From Oscillospiraceae bacterium (GTDB lineage: Bacteria; Bacillota; Clostridia; Oscillospirales; Ruminococcaceae): 64,000 bases of DNA. The stretch's first letter is position 1. Each line of letters opens with the position of its first letter. The translations under genes and the position numbers were made by a program. Of this stretch, positions 34,191 to 42,722 are shown in pieces. The notes under the pieces are model-generated. The model did not search any database, was not told the DNA's origin, and worked only from the letters and a program-made list of their open reading frames with translations. Location: NCBI GenBank assembly GCA_900770195.1, contig CAAGJI010000092.1, positions 1-64,000 on the forward strand, in the 5' to 3' direction.

Positions 34191-35450
34191 GTGTCTAAAG
34201 TATATGACCCTTTTGAAAATGTTCAGACCGTTATGGAAAAAGCGGTTGAAGTTGGCAAAATAGATAAAACAATGTTTGAAATTCTGAAAAATCCTCAGAG
34301 AGAAACAAAAGTTTACCTTCCTATCGAAATGGACGATGGAAACATAAAAGTTTTTGAGGGATATAGAGTTCAGCATTCAAATATAAGAGGTCCTTTTAAA
34401 GGCGGTATAAGGTATCACCAAAATTGTGATCTTAATGAAGTTAAAGCACTTGCAACTTGGATGTCACTTAAATGTGCTGTTGCAAATATTCCATATGGCG
34501 GTGCTAAAGGCGGCATAAGAGTTAATCCTGCTGAACTTTCGAAAAAAGAACTTTGCAGACTTACAAGAAGATTTACTTTTGCAATCGCAGACCTTATAGG
34601 TCCTGATAAAGATATTCCTGCACCCGATGTTAATACAAATTCTCAAACAATGGCGTGGATTCTTGATACATATCAGCAATTGCAGGGAAAACAGTGTTCG
34701 GGAGTTGTAACAGGTAAACCAATTGAACTTGGCGGTTCAAAGGGAAGAAATTCCGCAACAGGTCGAGGTGTTGTTACAGCTGCAAAACTTGCACTTAAAA
34801 CAGATGGTATTACGTCTCTTGATGGAATAAAAGTAGCTGTTCAAGGATTTGGCAATGTTGGTTCTAATGCTGCAAGAATATTTGCACATAGAAATGCTTG
34901 TCTGGTTGCTTTAAGTGATGTGTCAGGTGGTATTTATTGCGGTAGCGGACTTGATGCAGATGAAATATCTGAATTTGTTGCTGGCGGCAAACTTTTAAAA
35001 GATTATAATAAAGATGGTGTTTCACATATTTCAAATGAAGAACTTCTTGTTTGTGACTGTGATATACTTGTTCCGGCAGCACTTGAAAATCAAATAAATG
35101 CAGAAGTTGCAGAAAAACTTAAATGTAAATATGTTGTTGAGGGTGCAAATGGTCCAACAACAGCAGAAGCTGATGAAATCCTTGATAAGAAAGGAATAAC
35201 GCTCATACCTGATATTTTTGCAAACTCAGGTGGTGTAACAGTTTCGTATTTTGAATGGGTTCAGAATATACAGGAACTCACATGGAGCAGAGATGAAGTC
35301 AATCAGATGCTTGAAAAGCTTATGACAGAATCTTTTGAATGTATTCTTGAAGAAAAGAAAAAGTCAAATTGTTCATACAGAATGGCAGCTTATATAGTTG
35401 CACTTCGCAGACTTCTTTATGCACATGATATAAAGGGACTTTTCCCTTAA
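34191..35450 (+). CDS. gdhA: Glutamate dehydrogenase (Glu/Leu/Phe/Val family)
   Basis: A protein of 419 residues from GTG 34191, which gives the normal N-terminus (SKVYDPFENVQ) and length; in-frame starts at 34143 and 34146 would fall in the hairpin. Substrate motifs GPFKGGIRYH and the catalytic NIPYGGAKGGI are intact, with the Rossmann GFGNVGS at about 225. It interconverts glutamate with 2-oxoglutarate and ammonium. Here it could release ammonium from glutamate formed by the pathway, or capture released ammonium. Cofactor preference cannot be read safely. Confidence 0.93.
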   Translation: MSKVYDPFENVQTVMEKAVEVGKIDKTMFEILKNPQRETKVYLPIEMDDGNIKVFEGYRVQHSNIRGPFKGGIRYHQNCDLNEVKALATWMSLKCAVANIPYGGAKGGIRVNPAELSKKELCRLTRRFTFAIADLIGPDKDIPAPDVNTNSQTMAWILDTYQQLQGKQCSGVVTGKPIELGGSKGRNSATGRGVVTAAKLALKTDGITSLDGIKVAVQGFGNVGSNAARIFAHRNACLVALSDVSGGIYCGSGLDADEISEFVAGGKLLKDYNKDGVSHISNEELLVCDCDILVPAALENQINAEVAEKLKCKYVVEGANGPTTAEADEILDKKGITLIPDIFANSGGVTVSYFEWVQNIQELTWSRDEVNQMLEKLMTESFECILEEKKKSNCSYRMAAYIVALRRLLYAHDIKGLFP

Positions 35451-35539
35451 TAAAATTGTTGTTTATTGATTTTGTATCAGTTTACATAAAAAGCAAAAAA
35501 CTAAGATTAAAACAAAAATTATTTAAGGAGTGTATTAAA

Positions 35540-35941
35540 ATGGAATTTAAAAGAGAAGCAATTAAAGGCGGTTCAGCATACGAAGATGTTGCAGGTTATG
35601 CAAGAATTACAAAAGCAGGTCCTTTCGTATTTGTATCAGGTACAACAGCTGTAACTCCTGAAGGCACAGTATACGGTGAAGGCGATCCATATGAACAGGC
35701 AAAATACATATTTACAAAACTTGTAAAACTTCTTGAAGAAAATGGTGTGTCAAGAGAAGAAGTTGTAAAAGTAAATATTTGGGCTACAAGTTCTTCTTAT
35801 AACAATGAAATTACAAAAGCTTATTCTGAATATTTCAAAGATATAAGACCTTGCTGCACCTGGATAGGAATTAAAGAACTTAACAGACCATCTCAGCTTG
35901 TTGAAATTGAAATGCAGGCTATTATTGGTGCAAAATATTAA
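35540..35941 (+). CDS. ridA: RidA-family enamine/imine deaminase
   Basis: A protein of 133 residues from ATG 35540 behind AAGGAG; an upstream in-frame start at 35456 is unlikely. The Rid signature near the C-terminus (CTWIGIKELNRPSQLVEIEM) is present, but it is a divergent member: the conserved Arg of canonical RidA (R-x-x-V/A..P) is replaced by a PSQLVEIE context. RidA enzymes hydrolyse reactive imines to ketones plus ammonium. This fits detoxification of the product of the upstream dehydrogenase. Confidence 0.85.
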   Translation: MEFKREAIKGGSAYEDVAGYARITKAGPFVFVSGTTAVTPEGTVYGEGDPYEQAKYIFTKLVKLLEENGVSREEVVKVNIWATSSSYNNEITKAYSEYFKDIRPCCTWIGIKELNRPSQLVEIEMQAIIGAKY

Positions 35942-35981
35942 TATATGAATTTCTGACATTTAATTATATATTTTCTCTTTT

Positions 35982-36025
35982 AATACCTGTGCAGAGATGC
36001 TTTTTTGCACAGGTATTCTTGTTTT
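35982..36025 (+). terminator. Terminator / attenuator hairpin before amt
   Basis: A perfect 12-bp stem, AATACCTGTGCA (35982-35993) with TGCACAGGTATT (36006-36017), followed by CTTGTTTT. It separates ridA from amt, ending the first block or attenuating the second. Confidence 0.8.
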
Positions 36026-36050
36026 AAAAAATTTGTAAAGGGTGATGAAT

Positions 36051-37277
36051 ATGACAGGCAATGTGGCTTTTATGTTTCTTTGTACAGTTATGGTACTTTT
36101 TATGACTCCTGGGCTTGCTTTTTTCTATGGAGGAATGGTACAAAGAAAAAACTCATTAAACACGATGATAAGCGTTATTTCAATGATGGGAATAGGAATG
36201 CTTCTTTGGGTAGCATTCGGATATTCTTTGACATTTGGAAAAGACAACTTTGGAATAATAGGAGATTTCAGTCATATATTTTTCAAAGATGTTTCATTTG
36301 AATCAGATAATGATTCTGTTCCTGATATAGCAACGGCTATATTCAATATGATGTTTGCTGTTATTTCACCGGCTATAATATATGGCTCTCTTGCTGAAAG
36401 AATGAAATTTTCTAAAATGATAATTTTTGATATTGTGTGGTCATTTTTAGTATATTATCCTCTTGCGCATATGGCTTGGGGCGGAGGAATCTTTGAAATG
36501 ATGCATTCTATAGATTTTGCAGGTGGAAATGTTATTCATATAAGTACAGGTGTATCAGGTCTTGTAGCTTGTATTATCCTTGGAAAGCGAAGGGGGTATG
36601 GTGCAATGTCATATCATCCTCACAATATTCCGTTATTTATGATAGGTGCGACAATTCTTTGGGTAGGTTGGTTTGGTTTCAACTGCGGGTGTGCAGGTGC
36701 GGCAGATAAAATTGCCCTTGTAGCATTTGTTAATACTGCCATATCATCTGCGGCAAGTATGATTGTTTGGATGCTTATAGAATACTTTTTACTTAGAAAA
36801 TGCACAGCTATGGGTACAATAACAGGCGGAATAGTCGGACTTGTCGGAATCACTCCCGGTGCAGGATATGTTCCAATATGGGCTTCCTTTATAATAGGTA
36901 TCACATCTGCACCTGTATGTTACTTTATGATTTCAAAAATAAAAGCAAAGCTTGGATATGATGATGCACTTGATGCATTTGGCTGTCACGGTGTTGGAGG
37001 CATATGGGGAGGCATAATGACAGGTATATTTTCAACATCAGCTGTAAACCCTGCTGTTCCAAATGAAGGACTTGTTTTTGGAGATTATCATCTTTTTGTT
37101 TCACAAATTTCAGCAACAGCTTTATCAATTGCAATCGCAGTTGTTATGACTTTTATTATAATGATGATTTTAAAGCTTGCAGGAGGTATAAGGGTTGAAG
37201 CAATTGAAGAATCTGAAGGTCTTGATTCAGCAGAACATGGCGAACGTGCATATCCTGCATTTGACGGACTTGATTAA
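36051..37277 (+). CDS. amt: Ammonium transporter Amt
   Basis: A membrane protein of 408 residues with about eleven helices. Amt motifs include FFYGGMVQRKNSL, WGGG with the phenylalanine-gate region, HISTGVSGLVACI with the first pore His, and DAFGCHGVGGIWGG with the second pore His. It brings in ammonium, and the PII gene follows after 17 nt. ATG 36051 is chosen because AAGGG lies about 8 nt upstream. Confidence 0.95.
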   Translation: MTGNVAFMFLCTVMVLFMTPGLAFFYGGMVQRKNSLNTMISVISMMGIGMLLWVAFGYSLTFGKDNFGIIGDFSHIFFKDVSFESDNDSVPDIATAIFNMMFAVISPAIIYGSLAERMKFSKMIIFDIVWSFLVYYPLAHMAWGGGIFEMMHSIDFAGGNVIHISTGVSGLVACIILGKRRGYGAMSYHPHNIPLFMIGATILWVGWFGFNCGCAGAADKIALVAFVNTAISSAASMIVWMLIEYFLLRKCTAMGTITGGIVGLVGITPGAGYVPIWASFIIGITSAPVCYFMISKIKAKLGYDDALDAFGCHGVGGIWGGIMTGIFSTSAVNPAVPNEGLVFGDYHLFVSQISATALSIAIAVVMTFIIMMILKLAGGIRVEAIEESEGLDSAEHGERAYPAFDGLD

Positions 37278-37294
37278 TAAATGAGGTGAAAATA

Positions 37295-37633
37295 ATGAAA
37301 AAAATAGAAGTAATTTTCAGACCTGAAAAACTTGAAGCACTAAAAAATAAATTAATTGAAGCAGGTGTAAATGGTGTAAGTATACATCAGGTTCACGGTT
37401 GTGGAAATCAGCACGGCTGGATTCAATATCATCGTGGTAGTGAAGTTATGATGAATACACTTTCAAAAGTTTACCTTATGACTGTTGTTTCGGATAATGA
37501 TTATAAAAAGATAATAAAACTTATTAAAGATACAGTTTATACAGGTGAATATGGAGATGGAAAAATATTTGTTTCAACTGTTGATGAATGCATAAGAATA
37601 AGAACAGATGAAACAGGTGATGATGCACTTTAA
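37295..37633 (+). CDS. glnK: PII signal-transduction protein (GlnK-like)
   Basis: A protein of 112 residues from ATG 37295 behind GAGGTG. PII proteins sense 2-oxoglutarate and adenylate charge and plug the Amt pore with their T-loop. The T-loop aligns without gaps to E. coli GlnB, but the uridylylated Tyr51 is a His here (GWIQYHRG), so control by uridylylation is unlikely. KVYLMTVV and TGEYGDGKIFV (the B and C loops) are normal. It is the last gene of the block. Confidence 0.93.
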   Translation: MKKIEVIFRPEKLEALKNKLIEAGVNGVSIHQVHGCGNQHGWIQYHRGSEVMMNTLSKVYLMTVVSDNDYKKIIKLIKDTVYTGEYGDGKIFVSTVDECIRIRTDETGDDAL

Positions 37634-37651
37634 AAATTTAAATATGTTACA

Positions 37652-37692
37652 AATCAGATTAAGCTGTTTTTATGCTTAATCTGATTTTTTAT
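37652..37692 (+). terminator. Terminator after glnK
   Basis: AATCAGATTAAGC pairs perfectly with GCTTAATCTGATT and is followed by a run of T. It closes the nitrogen block. Confidence 0.92.
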
Positions 37693-37730
37693 TCGTCATA
37701 AAAAATTAACAATCAAAATGTAAAGCTTAC

Positions 37731-37759
37731 TTGACAAAATTGCTCCAGTATGATATAAT
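37731..37759 (+). promoter_or_regulatory. Promoter of the XRE-DUF2178-SdpI operon
   Basis: Consensus TTGACA at 37731-37736 and TATAAT at 37754-37759 with a 17-nt spacer. Confidence 0.9.
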
Positions 37760-37760
37760 G

Positions 37761-37786
37761 AAAAAGTAAAGTTAACTTTACTTTTT
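37761..37786. promoter_or_regulatory. Perfect 26-bp palindrome, probable autoregulatory operator
   Basis: Both arms of 13 bases (AAAAAGTAAAGTT and its complement) meet at GTTAAC. It starts one base after the -10 box, covering the transcription start, so a bound dimer would block initiation. The first gene encodes an XRE regulator, the likely ligand. Confidence 0.75.
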
Positions 37787-37804
37787 AGAAGGAGGTTGCA
37801 TATA

Positions 37805-38002
37805 TTGAATAACAAAGTTGCAGAACTTCGTAAAGAAAGGAAAATGACACAGCAAGCGTTGGCGGATTTACTTGAAGTATCAAGGCAAACTGTAATTTCA
37901 CTCGAAAACGGAAGATATAATCCGTCAATAATGCTTGCACACAAAATAGCGGTAACATTTGGATTAACTATTGAAGAAGTATTTATTTTTGAGGAGGAAT
38001 GA
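37805..38002 (+). CDS. Small XRE-family repressor
   Basis: A protein of 65 residues from TTG 37805, 9 nt after AGGAGG. It is almost entirely a Cro/CI helix-turn-helix (MTQQALADLLEVSRQTVISLENGRYNPS), as in the YozG-type mini-regulators that control a neighbouring membrane protein. It probably binds the palindrome over its own promoter. It lies 3 nt before the next gene. Confidence 0.88.
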   Translation: MNNKVAELRKERKMTQQALADLLEVSRQTVISLENGRYNPSIMLAHKIAVTFGLTIEEVFIFEEE

Positions 38003-38005
38003 TTT

Positions 38006-38407
38006 ATGTATAATAGCAAAAGAATGTTTTGGTATGGATTTCTTGTTGTTGCAGGAATTTCAATTTTAGTTATGTCATGTTTTGATTGGCTCGATAATTT
38101 CTGGTCAGGTTTTGGAGGTGGCATTGCAGCAGTTGGAATAATTCGTTTGATATATGGCATAAAATACAGAAAAAATGAAGCGTATGCAAAAGCTGTTGAT
38201 GTCAGTATGAACGATGAAAGAAATATTTATGTTGTGCGAAAGGCAAAGTCAGCTGCATTTTATATAACAGTTATTGCACTTACAATAATCGGACTTGTTC
38301 TTAAAATAATTGGTTTTGATGTTTATTCTCAAGCAGCTTGTTTTGCACTATGTGGAATGCTTATCATTTATTGGATAAGCTATTTGATTATTAATAAACT
38401 ATCTTAA
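38006..38407 (+). CDS. DUF2178-like membrane protein
   Basis: A protein of 133 residues with four predicted helices in two hairpins (about 10-30, 35-50, 85-105, 108-128) and a charged cytoplasmic segment between them containing MNDERN, a feature of DUF2178-type proteins. These usually sit beside a small XRE regulator, as here. Function is unknown; membrane stress or immunity roles are plausible. Confidence 0.65.
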   Translation: MYNSKRMFWYGFLVVAGISILVMSCFDWLDNFWSGFGGGIAAVGIIRLIYGIKYRKNEAYAKAVDVSMNDERNIYVVRKAKSAAFYITVIALTIIGLVLKIIGFDVYSQAACFALCGMLIIYWISYLIINKLS

Positions 38408-38433
38408 TCACTATTTTAAGGAGATAATAATAT

Positions 38434-38808
38434 ATGGTTTGGGCAATATGTTTTATATGCAGTTTATTTACACCTCTTGTAATTGTTTTTGCAGGGTGGG
38501 TAATGCGCACAAATTGCGTTAAAAGAAATAATTTTTGCGGATACAGAACAAAAATGGCAATGAAAAATGATGACACATGGAAATTTGCAAACGAAATTTG
38601 CGGAAAATTATGGTGGAGAACCGGCTGGATATTATTTTTTTTGACAATATTAATATTTTTAATAATTATCAAAGCCGGCAATAACGCAAGTACTTTTGTT
38701 ACTATTATTCTTATGACTATTGAATGTCTGATAATTGTATTTACAATTATATTTGTAGAAAAATCTTTGAAAAAAACTTTTAATAAAGATGGAAACAAAA
38801 AAAGTTGA
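38434..38808 (+). CDS. SdpI-family membrane protein
   Basis: A protein of 124 residues with three helices and the SdpI/YhfL core motif: FCGYRTKMAMKNDDTWKFANEICGK between helices 1 and 2, and W..TG in helix 2. In Bacillus, SdpI is the immunity protein and signal transducer for the SdpC killing toxin. Here no SdpC-like gene is present, and a repressor of the XRE type replaces SdpR. It is the last gene of a three-gene operon. Confidence 0.75.
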   Translation: MVWAICFICSLFTPLVIVFAGWVMRTNCVKRNNFCGYRTKMAMKNDDTWKFANEICGKLWWRTGWILFFLTILIFLIIIKAGNNASTFVTIILMTIECLIIVFTIIFVEKSLKKTFNKDGNKKS

Positions 38809-38822
38809 TTTGTCAAAATATA

Positions 38823-38861
38823 AACACAACAAATGTTTTTCGTTTGTTGTGTTGTTTTTTA
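38823..38861 (+). terminator. Terminator after the SdpI-like gene
   Basis: AACACAACAAA pairs with TTTGTTGTGTT, followed by GTTTTTT. Confidence 0.88.
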
Positions 38862-38988
38862 TGTAATATTTCATGTTATGAATAACAAATTTGGTATAAA
38901 AATGACAACTTTAAAATACAACGAAATATAAATATGATATAATACCGATAATTAAATATCCTATAGTTAATTTAAAGGAGAGAGGAAA

Positions 38989-41916
38989 ATGCTTAATAGA
39001 TTTAAAAAAGTTGTTTCAGCAGCTTTAAGTAGCACAATGATTTTAGGTACGATGTCATTTATGCCGTCAGGCACTGCATCAGCAGCAGTAAATTGTACGA
39101 TAGATACAAGTAAGCAATATCAGACAATAAGAGGATTTGGCGGAATAAATCATCCTGAATGGGCAGGTGATTTGACTGAATCACAGCGAAAAACTGCATT
39201 TGGAAACAGTGCAGATGAACTCGGGCTTACGATACTTCGTGTGTTTGTAAATCCTGACAGTTCACAATGGAGCAGGGCAGTTCCAACTGCAAAATATGCT
39301 TCTGATTTGGGAGTTACGGTTTTTGCATCACCTTGGGAACCTCCTTCAAATCTTACTGAATCAGGTGGAAGCAATGGTAAACTTCACCTTCCAAAGTCAA
39401 ATTATGCTGCTTACGCAAAGCACCTTAATGATTTTGGAACTTATATGAAAGATAATAAAGTTGATTTGTATGCTATATCAGTTCAAAATGAACCTGATTA
39501 CGCTTCAGAATGGACTTATTGGTCTACAGATGAAACAACTGATTTCATTGCAAATTATGGTGATAAAATCACAAGTACAAAACTCATGTCGCCTGAATCA
39601 TTCCAATATGCACCTGAAAATGCATCTTGGGTTAAGGATGGCGGTAAAAAGTTTTACAAAAAGATTTTAAATAATACCAAAGCTATGGCAAATTGCGATG
39701 TTTTTGGTACACATATGTATGGAACTCAAAGATCATGGATGGATTTTCCTGAACTTGAAAACTCCGGAAAAGAAATCTGGATGACAGAAGTATATGTTCC
39801 AAATAGCGACAAAGATTCAGCAAATCGTTTTCCTGAAGCTCTTGATGTTTCTGAAAATATCCATAATGCTATGGTAGTAGGTAACATGAGTGCTTACACC
39901 TGGTGGTATATCAGAAGAAACTACGGACTTATGACAGAAGATGGAAAGATAAGTAAACGTGGTTATTGTATGGCACAATACAGCAAATATGTAAGACCGG
40001 GTGCTGTGAGAGTTGAAGCAACAGAACAGCCGACAAAAGATGTTTATGTTTCAGCTTATAAAAATAAAGATGGTTCTATTGCAATTGTTGCAATAAATAA
40101 AAGTGATGAGTCATATGCACAGTCTTTTTCTGTTGGTCAAAATATAAAAAATGTTGACAGATACAGAACATCTGCAAATGAAAATATAGCAGAAACTAAA
40201 AATCTTGAATCAAAAAATGATGGATTTTTTGCACAACTGCCAGCAAACAGCGTTTCAACTTTCGTTGTAACAGTTGATGGAAGTGCTGTAACTCCTACAG
40301 AAACAACTGAACCTGAAAAAAATGTTGAACCTGATAAAGATGGTTACTATTTCCACGATACATTTGAAGAAAGCAATTGTAACTGGAAGTCTCATGGCAC
40401 ATCAGAAATTGCATTAAGTGGCAGAGTTCCATATAAGGGAACAAATGCACTTCTTGTTCAAAATCGTGACAAATCCTGGTGTGGTGTTGAAAAAGCTCTT
40501 GATTCAAAAGCTTTCAAGGCAGGAAGTGAATACAGTTTCAGTGTATGTCTTAATTATGTAGATGGTGACAGTCCTAAAAATGCAGCTCTTTCATTACAAT
40601 ACAAAAATTCATCAGGTGAAACAAAATACGCAAGAATTGCATCTGCTTCAGCGGTGAAGGGACATTATGTTCAGCTTGCAAACAAAAGTTTCAAGTTACC
40701 AGAGGGTGGTTCGAATTTTGTTATTTATGTTGAAACAGAAAACGATAATGATGATTTCTATATTGATGAAGCAATTGGTGCAGTAAAGGGAATATCTGTA
40801 GAAGGTCCTCCTGTAGTTGTGGAAACGACTGCTGCTACAACAACTCAGCCAACAGTTACAACGGTTACAACAACAAAACCTATTGAAACATCAATTATTG
40901 GTGATGTTAATTCTGATAAACAATTTAACATTGCTGATGTTGTTCTTATGCAGAAATGGATTATAAAAACTTCTGACATAAAACTTGCCAACTGGAAGGC
41001 AGGCGATATAGATGAAAACGGCAAGATAAATGTTATTGACCTTGCACTTATGAAAGAAAAGCTCTTAAATTCTTCAACTTCAACTGTCTCACTTGCTGAT
41101 TATGTAAAAACAGTACAGTCAAGAATATCTGAATTTGATGCAAGTGGTGCAACTGATGAAAAAACAGGTGTTAATTATGGGACATTTGAAAAAGTATCGT
41201 TTAAGTCTGATGTTTGCGGTGGCAGAACAAAAAGTATGAATGTTCTTCTTCCTGCAAATTATGATAAAAATAAAAAATATCCTGTCCTTTATGCACTTCA
41301 TGGATATTGGGGAAATGAAGATTCTCTTCTTGACGCAGGAGATTCAACAATAAAATTCAGACAGGTTTTAGGAAATGCAATTGCTTCAGGTGAAGCTGAA
41401 GAAATGATTGTTGTTTTCCCAAATATTTACGCAAGTGCGACACAAGATAACTGTGATGGACTTAATGATAAAAATAACAAGGCATATGACAATTTCATAA
41501 ATGAACTTACAAAAGAAGTAATGCCTTATATAGAAAAAAATTACTCAGTTAAGACAGGCAGAGAAAATACAGCTATCACAGGCTTTTCTATGGGTGGAAG
41601 AGAATCTCTTTACATAGGATTTTCAAGACCTGATTTGTTCGGGTATGTTGGTGCTGTTTGCCCTGCACCAGGACTTACAACAGACCTTATAAAAGAAGCT
41701 GACCTTAAATTTGGTGATATTCAACCACAGCTTGTTATGATAAGTGCAGGTACAAATGATGAAGTTGTTTATTCAACACCTGAAGGTTACCATAATACAT
41801 TAAATAAAAATGGTGTTCCTCACGTTTGGCACACTGTAACGGATGGCGGTCATTGGGGAAGTACAATTCGTCCTCATATATATAACTATGTAAGAAATAT
41901 CTTTAAAAATAATTAA
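38989..41916 (+). CDS. Cellulosomal xylan-degrading enzyme: GH30, CBM22, internal dockerin, CE1 esterase
   Basis: A secreted protein of 975 residues. The order is signal peptide (1-33), GH30 glucuronoxylanase-type domain (about 35-440; acid Glu168 in VQNEPDY, nucleophile Glu267 in WMTEVY), CBM22-like xylan-binding module (about 450-605), Thr-rich linker, dockerin (about 640-705; GDVNSDKQFNIAD and GDIDENGKINVID) and a C-terminal CE1 esterase (about 715-975) with nucleophile motif GFSMGGRES. One polypeptide thus cuts the xylan backbone and removes feruloyl or acetyl side groups. The dockerin lies in the middle rather than at an end. Specificity of each domain is inferred from family. Confidence 0.93.
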   Translation: MLNRFKKVVSAALSSTMILGTMSFMPSGTASAAVNCTIDTSKQYQTIRGFGGINHPEWAGDLTESQRKTAFGNSADELGLTILRVFVNPDSSQWSRAVPTAKYASDLGVTVFASPWEPPSNLTESGGSNGKLHLPKSNYAAYAKHLNDFGTYMKDNKVDLYAISVQNEPDYASEWTYWSTDETTDFIANYGDKITSTKLMSPESFQYAPENASWVKDGGKKFYKKILNNTKAMANCDVFGTHMYGTQRSWMDFPELENSGKEIWMTEVYVPNSDKDSANRFPEALDVSENIHNAMVVGNMSAYTWWYIRRNYGLMTEDGKISKRGYCMAQYSKYVRPGAVRVEATEQPTKDVYVSAYKNKDGSIAIVAINKSDESYAQSFSVGQNIKNVDRYRTSANENIAETKNLESKNDGFFAQLPANSVSTFVVTVDGSAVTPTETTEPEKNVEPDKDGYYFHDTFEESNCNWKSHGTSEIALSGRVPYKGTNALLVQNRDKSWCGVEKALDSKAFKAGSEYSFSVCLNYVDGDSPKNAALSLQYKNSSGETKYARIASASAVKGHYVQLANKSFKLPEGGSNFVIYVETENDNDDFYIDEAIGAVKGISVEGPPVVVETTAATTTQPTVTTVTTTKPIETSIIGDVNSDKQFNIADVVLMQKWIIKTSDIKLANWKAGDIDENGKINVIDLALMKEKLLNSSTSTVSLADYVKTVQSRISEFDASGATDEKTGVNYGTFEKVSFKSDVCGGRTKSMNVLLPANYDKNKKYPVLYALHGYWGNEDSLLDAGDSTIKFRQVLGNAIASGEAEEMIVVFPNIYASATQDNCDGLNDKNNKAYDNFINELTKEVMPYIEKNYSVKTGRENTAITGFSMGGRESLYIGFSRPDLFGYVGAVCPAPGLTTDLIKEADLKFGDIQPQLVMISAGTNDEVVYSTPEGYHNTLNKNGVPHVWHTVTDGGHWGSTIRPHIYNYVRNIFKNN

Positions 41917-41924
41917 GATATATA

Positions 41925-41954
41925 AAAAAGAAGTCGTTTTCGGCTTCTTTTTTT
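41925..41954 (+). terminator. Terminator after the GH30/CE1 gene
   Basis: GAAGTCG pairs with CGGCTTC around TTTT, followed by a run of eight T. Confidence 0.9.
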
Positions 41955-41956
41955 GT

Positions 41957-41985
41957 TTGACAAATTTGTCAGCATATGATATAAT
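41957..41985 (+). promoter_or_regulatory. Promoter of the TtcA-like gene
   Basis: TTGACA at 41957-41962 and TATAAT at 41980-41985 with a 17-nt spacer. Confidence 0.9.
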
Positions 41986-42014
41986 TTATTTAAAGATAAA
42001 AAAGGGGATACAGA

Positions 42015-42722
42015 ATGAAAAAAGTAATGTCATCATTTCAGAAAGCTTGTACAAGATATAATTTAATAGAAGAACATGATAAAATTGCAATTGCAGTTTC
42101 AGGTGGTAAAGATTCAATGTGTTTGTTAAAAGCTTTTTCAATATATAAAATGTTTTCAAAAGTTAATTTTGAAGTAATTGCAGTGACTATAAATCCAGGA
42201 TTTTTGAATTTTGATACTGATATTCCAAGAAAGTTTTGTGAAACAATCGGAATTGAATTTTTTGAGGTAAAAAAGGATATAAAAGAAATAGTATTTGATG
42301 TTAAAAATGAGAAAAATCCTTGTTCACTTTGTTCAACATTAAGGCGAGGAATGTTATATGATACTGCTGAAAAAAACGGCTGTAATAAAATTGCACTCGG
42401 TCATAATGCTGATGACGTTATAGAAACCTTGCTTATGAATATATTTTATAACGGAAAATTGAATACATTTGCACCAAAATACAGATCAGAAAGTGGTACT
42501 ACTGAAATAATAAGACCGTTGATTTTAACATTTGAAAGTTCAATAAAAAGCTTAGTAAATCGAAATAATATTCCTGTTATGATAAAATGTTGTCCAGCAG
42601 ACGGTATTACAAAAAGGGAATATACAAAAGAAATGATTGTAAAATTTGCAAAAACAATTCCATATTTAAAAAGAAATATTTTAAATGCAATAGTCGAAAG
42701 TAATCTCGAAGGATGGAATTAA
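42015..42722 (+). CDS. TtcA-family tRNA-thiolation-type ATP pyrophosphatase
   Basis: A cytoplasmic protein of 235 residues with the PP-loop SGGKDS at about residues 30-35 that adenylates the target base, the C-S-L-C-S-x-L-R-R-G motif at about 101-110, and HNADDVIET. Members of this family (TtcA, TtuA-like) transfer sulfur to tRNA bases through an oxygen-sensitive iron-sulfur cluster. TtcA makes 2-thiocytidine-32; the exact target is uncertain here. The stop overlaps the convergent hydF stop by 4 nt. Confidence 0.82.
   Translation: MKKVMSSFQKACTRYNLIEEHDKIAIAVSGGKDSMCLLKAFSIYKMFSKVNFEVIAVTINPGFLNFDTDIPRKFCETIGIEFFEVKKDIKEIVFDVKNEKNPCSLCSTLRRGMLYDTAEKNGCNKIALGHNADDVIETLLMNIFYNGKLNTFAPKYRSESGTTEIIRPLILTFESSIKSLVNRNNIPVMIKCCPADGITKREYTKEMIVKFAKTIPYLKRNILNAIVESNLEGWN

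Noticed and set aside
35982..36025. Leader of amt tested by eye for ANTAR-type paired hexaloop hairpins
   Set aside because: Only one convincing stem is present; the second small hairpin with the A1/G4 hexaloop pattern cannot be formed with a stable stem.
38862..38988. Promoter for the GH30 gene
   Set aside because: A TATAAT near 38936 exists, but no acceptable -35 box lies 16-18 nt upstream, so it was not listed as a feature.
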